Shown here: positions 62,929-64,000 of the stretch, piece by piece
Layout of the letters: each line of letters begins with the position of its first letter
Numbering within the stretch: the stretch's first letter is position 1
From: Mesostigma viride
Lineage: Eukaryota; Streptophyta; Mesostigmatophyceae; Mesostigmatales; Mesostigmataceae
Direction: 5' to 3'
NCBI GenBank assembly: GCA_009746045.1
Contig: RPFO01001313.1
Coordinates: forward strand, 1 to 64,000
DNA length: 64,000 bases
The notes under the pieces: model-generated
What the model saw: the letters and a program-made list of their open reading frames with translations, nothing else
Told to the model about the DNA's origin: nothing
Databases searched by the model: none
Program-made: the position numbers and the translations under genes

Positions 62929-63637
62929 TATGGGACGAGACAAACAAAGCCTCGCAGAAGGATGAGACGTTCAGGTGATGGAGCACACATCTGACAAGTG
63001 CCATCGTACAGAAGTGTAGGGGCAGGGCAGCGCACATACCAGCATGGCTTACACTGGTTGGGCCAGTGTGGGGCGCAAGCATAAGAAGAATGATAGCAAT
63101 TGTGCCCGTGATGGTCACAAGCATCCAGTGGCAGTGCTGATGCGAACGTGCAACAATTTGCGAGTCCCGTCCGACTCACGGCACGCTCAAGACACCAGAC
63201 CCCACCAGGCGCACGTCATGCCACTCGCCGCTGCCGCAGAAACCACACTGTCCAGCAGCACGTACCAGCACGAGGGTGACCTGCACTCAGAGGCTGCCCA
63301 TAGCCCCACCCCATGCATCCCCCACACTCATGCCCTGGGCGAGCAATCGACCAGCAGCGCGTACCACCGCGAGGACGACTTGAACGAGCAGGCTGCTGTA
63401 GCCCCACCAACTTTGAGGTGGAAACATACGCGATGACAGGCAATGGAATACGTTTACTAGCATATAATACGTTACCACTAGACCACCCACGTACCAGCGT
63501 GAGCGCCACCTGGACGAGCAGGCTGCTGTAGCCCCACCAGTTGTCGAGTCGGAATTCAGCGCGGACGCTCTGCGTCGCGCGCTCCATTTCCGCCAGGTTG
63601 GACTGCACGGTGTCGAGGCTCGCTTTCAGAAAGGGGT
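49008..63637 (-). CDS. gene B: paralogous HAMP-class III cyclase receptor (3' ten exons)
   Basis: Exons from 5' to 3': 63510-63637, 62442-62516, 61494-61583, 60588-60708, 59586-59690, 58320-58365, 57599-57635, 56395-56608, 50603-50729, 49008-49248. All junction phases agree and lengths equal those of gene A except exon 9 (90 vs 93 nt). The protein part seen (about 394 residues) runs from the sensor end through membrane helix, HAMP-like linker, complete cyclase domain and C-terminal extension. The Cache part should lie right of the window. Metal Asp (FSDIANFT, FIGDG) and Asn/Arg (NVAERLES) are kept, with one substitution inside (AAR to AER). The residue normally Lys (ATP) or Glu (GTP) for base choice is Asp in both paralogs (IGDFIGD), so the substrate is uncertain. 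Confidence 0.85.
49455..50395. repeat. chain of G-rich and GA microsatellites in the last intron of gene B
   Basis: In order on +: (GGTT)n 49455-49588, (GGGT)n to 49684, (GA)n 49739-49828, (GGGTT)n about 49890-49970, (GGGTC)n about 49971-50130, (GGGGT)n about 50131-50395. On the coding strand this is an almost pure pyrimidine/adenine tract filling most of the 1.35-kb intron. The G-rich strand can form four-stranded structures. Long frames here are artefacts. Confidence 0.95.
50603..50729 (-). CDS. gene B exon 15: end of cyclase domain
   Basis: 127 nt, acceptor AACCAG, donor GTACAG. Encodes [19 protein letters not shown] and [14 protein letters not shown]. The VKGK motif of gene A is MKGQ here. 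Confidence 0.85.
50795..51172. repeat. 23-bp minisatellite, about 16 copies
   Basis: Unit TGATAGTGAAGCACTGCTGT TTA, in the long intron between exons 14 and 15 of gene B. Confidence 0.95.
51290..51455. repeat. 27-bp minisatellite, 6 copies
   Basis: Unit GCATGAGGGCAGCACGCAGA GGGGCCC, nearly perfect. Confidence 0.95.
52029..53390. repeat. 10-bp satellite (CCATCCACCA)n, about 136 copies
   Basis: Almost perfect over 1.36 kb, with rare interruptions (about 52046 and 53012). All frames of several hundred codons across it (Trp-Met-Val-Asp-Gly) are artefacts. Confidence 0.95.
53391..53994. repeat. element XY, short form (0.6 kb)
   Basis: Starts ATCCACTTCTAACGCTAACC and ends GAGCAAAAGCTCGGAT. Its first about 170 bp and last about 385 bp match the two ends of the next, longer copy; the middle is missing. 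It abuts the 10-bp satellite. No terminal inverted repeat or coding motif recognised. Confidence 0.7.
53996..55204. repeat. element XZY, long form (1.2 kb)
   Basis: Same ends as the preceding short form, with an extra 0.65-kb middle (about 54163-54816) that has an open + frame of 175 codons (54107-54634) rich in Ser, Pro and Ala, unrecognised. The left end repeats 53391-53560, the right end repeats 53609-53994 with very few differences. Probably two insertions, or a duplication followed by deletion. Confidence 0.7.
55203..55992. repeat. 10-bp satellite, second block
   Basis: The same CCATCCACCA unit for about 0.79 kb, broken by CAGCCATGACCA at about 55758 and 55990. The XY/XZY pair sits between the two blocks, as if inserted into one array. 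Confidence 0.95.
56395..56608 (-). CDS. gene B exon 14: cyclase catalytic core
   Basis: 214 nt, acceptor GGAACAG, donor GTGAGC. Encodes [19 protein letters not shown] and [16 protein letters not shown]. Nearly identical to gene A around GIHTGK, more divergent at the exon edges. Confidence 0.9.
56609..57598. other. gene B intron 13, no repeat array
   Basis: About 1 kb of ordinary sequence with three short GACAACAAGGCGAGCTTGC-like units at 56766-56843. It is one of the few introns without clear copies of exon edges. Confidence 0.4.
57599..57635 (-). CDS. gene B micro-exon 13 (37 nt)
   Basis: Encodes [12 protein letters not shown], acceptor GGCCGCAG, donor GTAAGC. Confidence 0.85.
58172..58319 (-). 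repeat. exon 12 end plus 5' splice site copies in gene B
   Basis: ACCAGAACGCCATGATGCC occurs at about 58178 and 58255 before the real junction at 58318, and a partial copy is near 57885. It is the same unit as the larger array in gene A (21850-22288), with spacing of 63-77 bp. Confidence 0.8.
58320..58365 (-). CDS. gene B micro-exon 12 (46 nt)
   Basis: Encodes [16 protein letters not shown], identical to gene A. Acceptor GCTGCAG, donor GTGCGC. Confidence 0.9.
59044..59310. repeat. 15-bp minisatellite, about 17 copies
   Basis: Unit CGTCCTGGCAACGTG with CATGAGTAA variants, in the intron between exons 11 and 12 of gene B. Confidence 0.95.
59586..59690 (-). CDS. gene B exon 11: start of cyclase domain
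   Basis: 105 nt. Encodes [18 protein letters not shown] and [15 protein letters not shown]. Acceptor CGCGCAG after a C-rich tract, donor GTGCGT. Confidence 0.9.
59755..59815 (-). repeat. single extra copy of the exon 11 start plus 3' splice site
   Basis: GATGTCATCGTGAAGGTAGC CATGTCTGCGCG repeats 59668-59697 about 105 bp upstream on the gene, with the same TTATAAATAGCATCAG spacer as in the gene A array. Confidence 0.8.
60486..60545 (-). repeat. ectopic partial exon 10 of gene A type in a gene B intron
   Basis: AACATGATGGTGACCACCACGG with GGAACACGTAGAGCTGCATC G matches gene A exon 10 (24571-24620) far better than the adjacent gene B exon 10 (60592-60640). It has no intact splice sites. Confidence 0.75.
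60588..60708 (-). CDS. gene B exon 10: HAMP-to-cyclase linker
   Basis: 121 nt. Encodes [18 protein letters not shown] and [11 protein letters not shown]. Acceptor GCTGCAG, donor GTGGGT. Confidence 0.85.
61494..61583 (-). CDS. gene B exon 9: HAMP C-terminal helix
   Basis: 90 nt, one codon shorter than gene A. Encodes [18 protein letters not shown] then [12 protein letters not shown]. Acceptor GCGCCAG, donor GTGCGT. Confidence 0.8.
61880..61970. repeat. short CACAGCCGTGTATG repeats
   Basis: Four to five units of 13-25 bp around GCACAACCGTGTATG in the intron between exons 8 and 9 of gene B. Confidence 0.7.
62130..62388 (-). repeat. intronic copies of the exon 8 end in gene B
   Basis: GCGCACCTCGACCGCCCTCA at 62131 and GCGTACCTCGATCGCCTTCA at 62357 copy the real edge GCGCACCTCGATCGCCTTCA at 62436 (exon 8 end with donor). 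Confidence 0.8.
62442..62516 (-). CDS. gene B exon 8: end of membrane helix and HAMP start
   Basis: 75 nt. Encodes [20 protein letters not shown]. Acceptor CCCCGCAG, donor GTGCGC. Confidence 0.85.
62862..62934. repeat. (TCTTCTG)n microsatellite
   Basis: About ten 7-bp units in the intron between exons 7 and 8 of gene B. Confidence 0.95.
63275..63412 (-). repeat. intronic copies of the exon 7 end in gene B
   Basis: GAGCAGGCTGCTGTAGCCCC ACCAA at about 63386 copies the exon 7 end at 63516-63541. A weaker copy lies near 63270-63310. Confidence 0.75.
63510..63637 (-). CDS. gene B exon 7: juxtamembrane coil and membrane helix
   Basis: 128 nt. Encodes [20 protein letters not shown] and [12 protein letters not shown]. 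Acceptor CTGGCAG, donor GTGGCG. It is the first gene B exon visible; upstream exons lie beyond 64000. Confidence 0.8.
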
Positions 63638-63647
63638 CTGCCAGGGC

Positions 63648-63852
<205 letters not shown>

Positions 63853-64000
63853 CCGCCCAACCCCAGACACAGGATTTGGAAGGGGAATCAGCTATGGTCC
63901 TTGCTGCACGCAGCGCTCTTTGGACCTATTCACATAGATCTTCTGGGCCCAGCATCCTGTTGTTCGGCTGCCTGTTGGAAGCATTTGATGGGAACCACGC

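Overview
The window reads as nuclear DNA of a unicellular eukaryote, probably a microalga. Genes are cut into many short exons with GT-AG introns, retrotransposons and minisatellites are dense, and telomere-like TTTAGGG/TTTTAGGG repeats of the plant/green-algal type occur inside it. I cannot name the species.

Region 1 (1 to about 9.8 kb, all on +) is the right-hand part of an integrated virus-like element of the polinton-like virus/virophage kind. It is a compact, nearly intronless block of virion-type genes: a broken beta-rich protein (1633-3112), a C2H2 zinc-finger protein (3160-3663), a short helical protein (3666-4010), a penton/minor-capsid-like protein (3904-4767), a small Ala/Gly-rich protein (4757-5113), a major-capsid-like gene in several frames (5129-6433), a small protein (6462-6631), a fibre-like gene with bacterial-type Ig repeats (6658-8346) and two unassigned genes (8379-9080, 9230-9805). 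AT-rich motifs recur at gene borders. No polymerase, integrase or packaging ATPase was recognised, so the replication half probably lies left of the window or is lost. Just to the right are four 55-bp hairpin repeats framed by telomere-like repeats.

Region 2 (about 10.7-17.5 kb) and region 4 (about 35-49 kb) are transposon-rich intergenic DNA. They hold at least three LINE families (called A, B, C here) whose 3' ends share a short hairpin plus a (TTAA)n tail, a tRNA-like SINE, and a deleted hAT DNA transposon. Nested insertions with visible target-site duplications give a relative history: LINE A first, then both the hAT and a LINE B inside it.

Regions 3 and 5 hold two paralogous minus-strand genes. 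Gene A (17564 to about 35086) reads Cache-like sensor, transmembrane helix, HAMP-like segment, class III nucleotide cyclase domain and a helical C-terminal extension. Gene B (49008 to beyond 63637) has the same last ten exons, with nine of ten exon lengths identical. The expected product is a membrane receptor whose external ligand controls cyclic-nucleotide synthesis. The exons are preserved; the introns are not.

The most striking observation is in those introns. Most contain tandem or scattered copies of the neighbouring exon edge together with its splice site: exon 3' end plus 5' splice site in most introns, exon 5' end plus polypyrimidine tract and 3' splice site in one (a 12-copy, about 86-bp array). 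Introns of this gene family therefore appear to grow by reiterating exon-intron junctions. Other introns are filled with satellites, including about 2.1 kb of a 10-bp repeat and a 0.94-kb chain of GGTT, GA, GGGTT, GGGTC and GGGGT runs.
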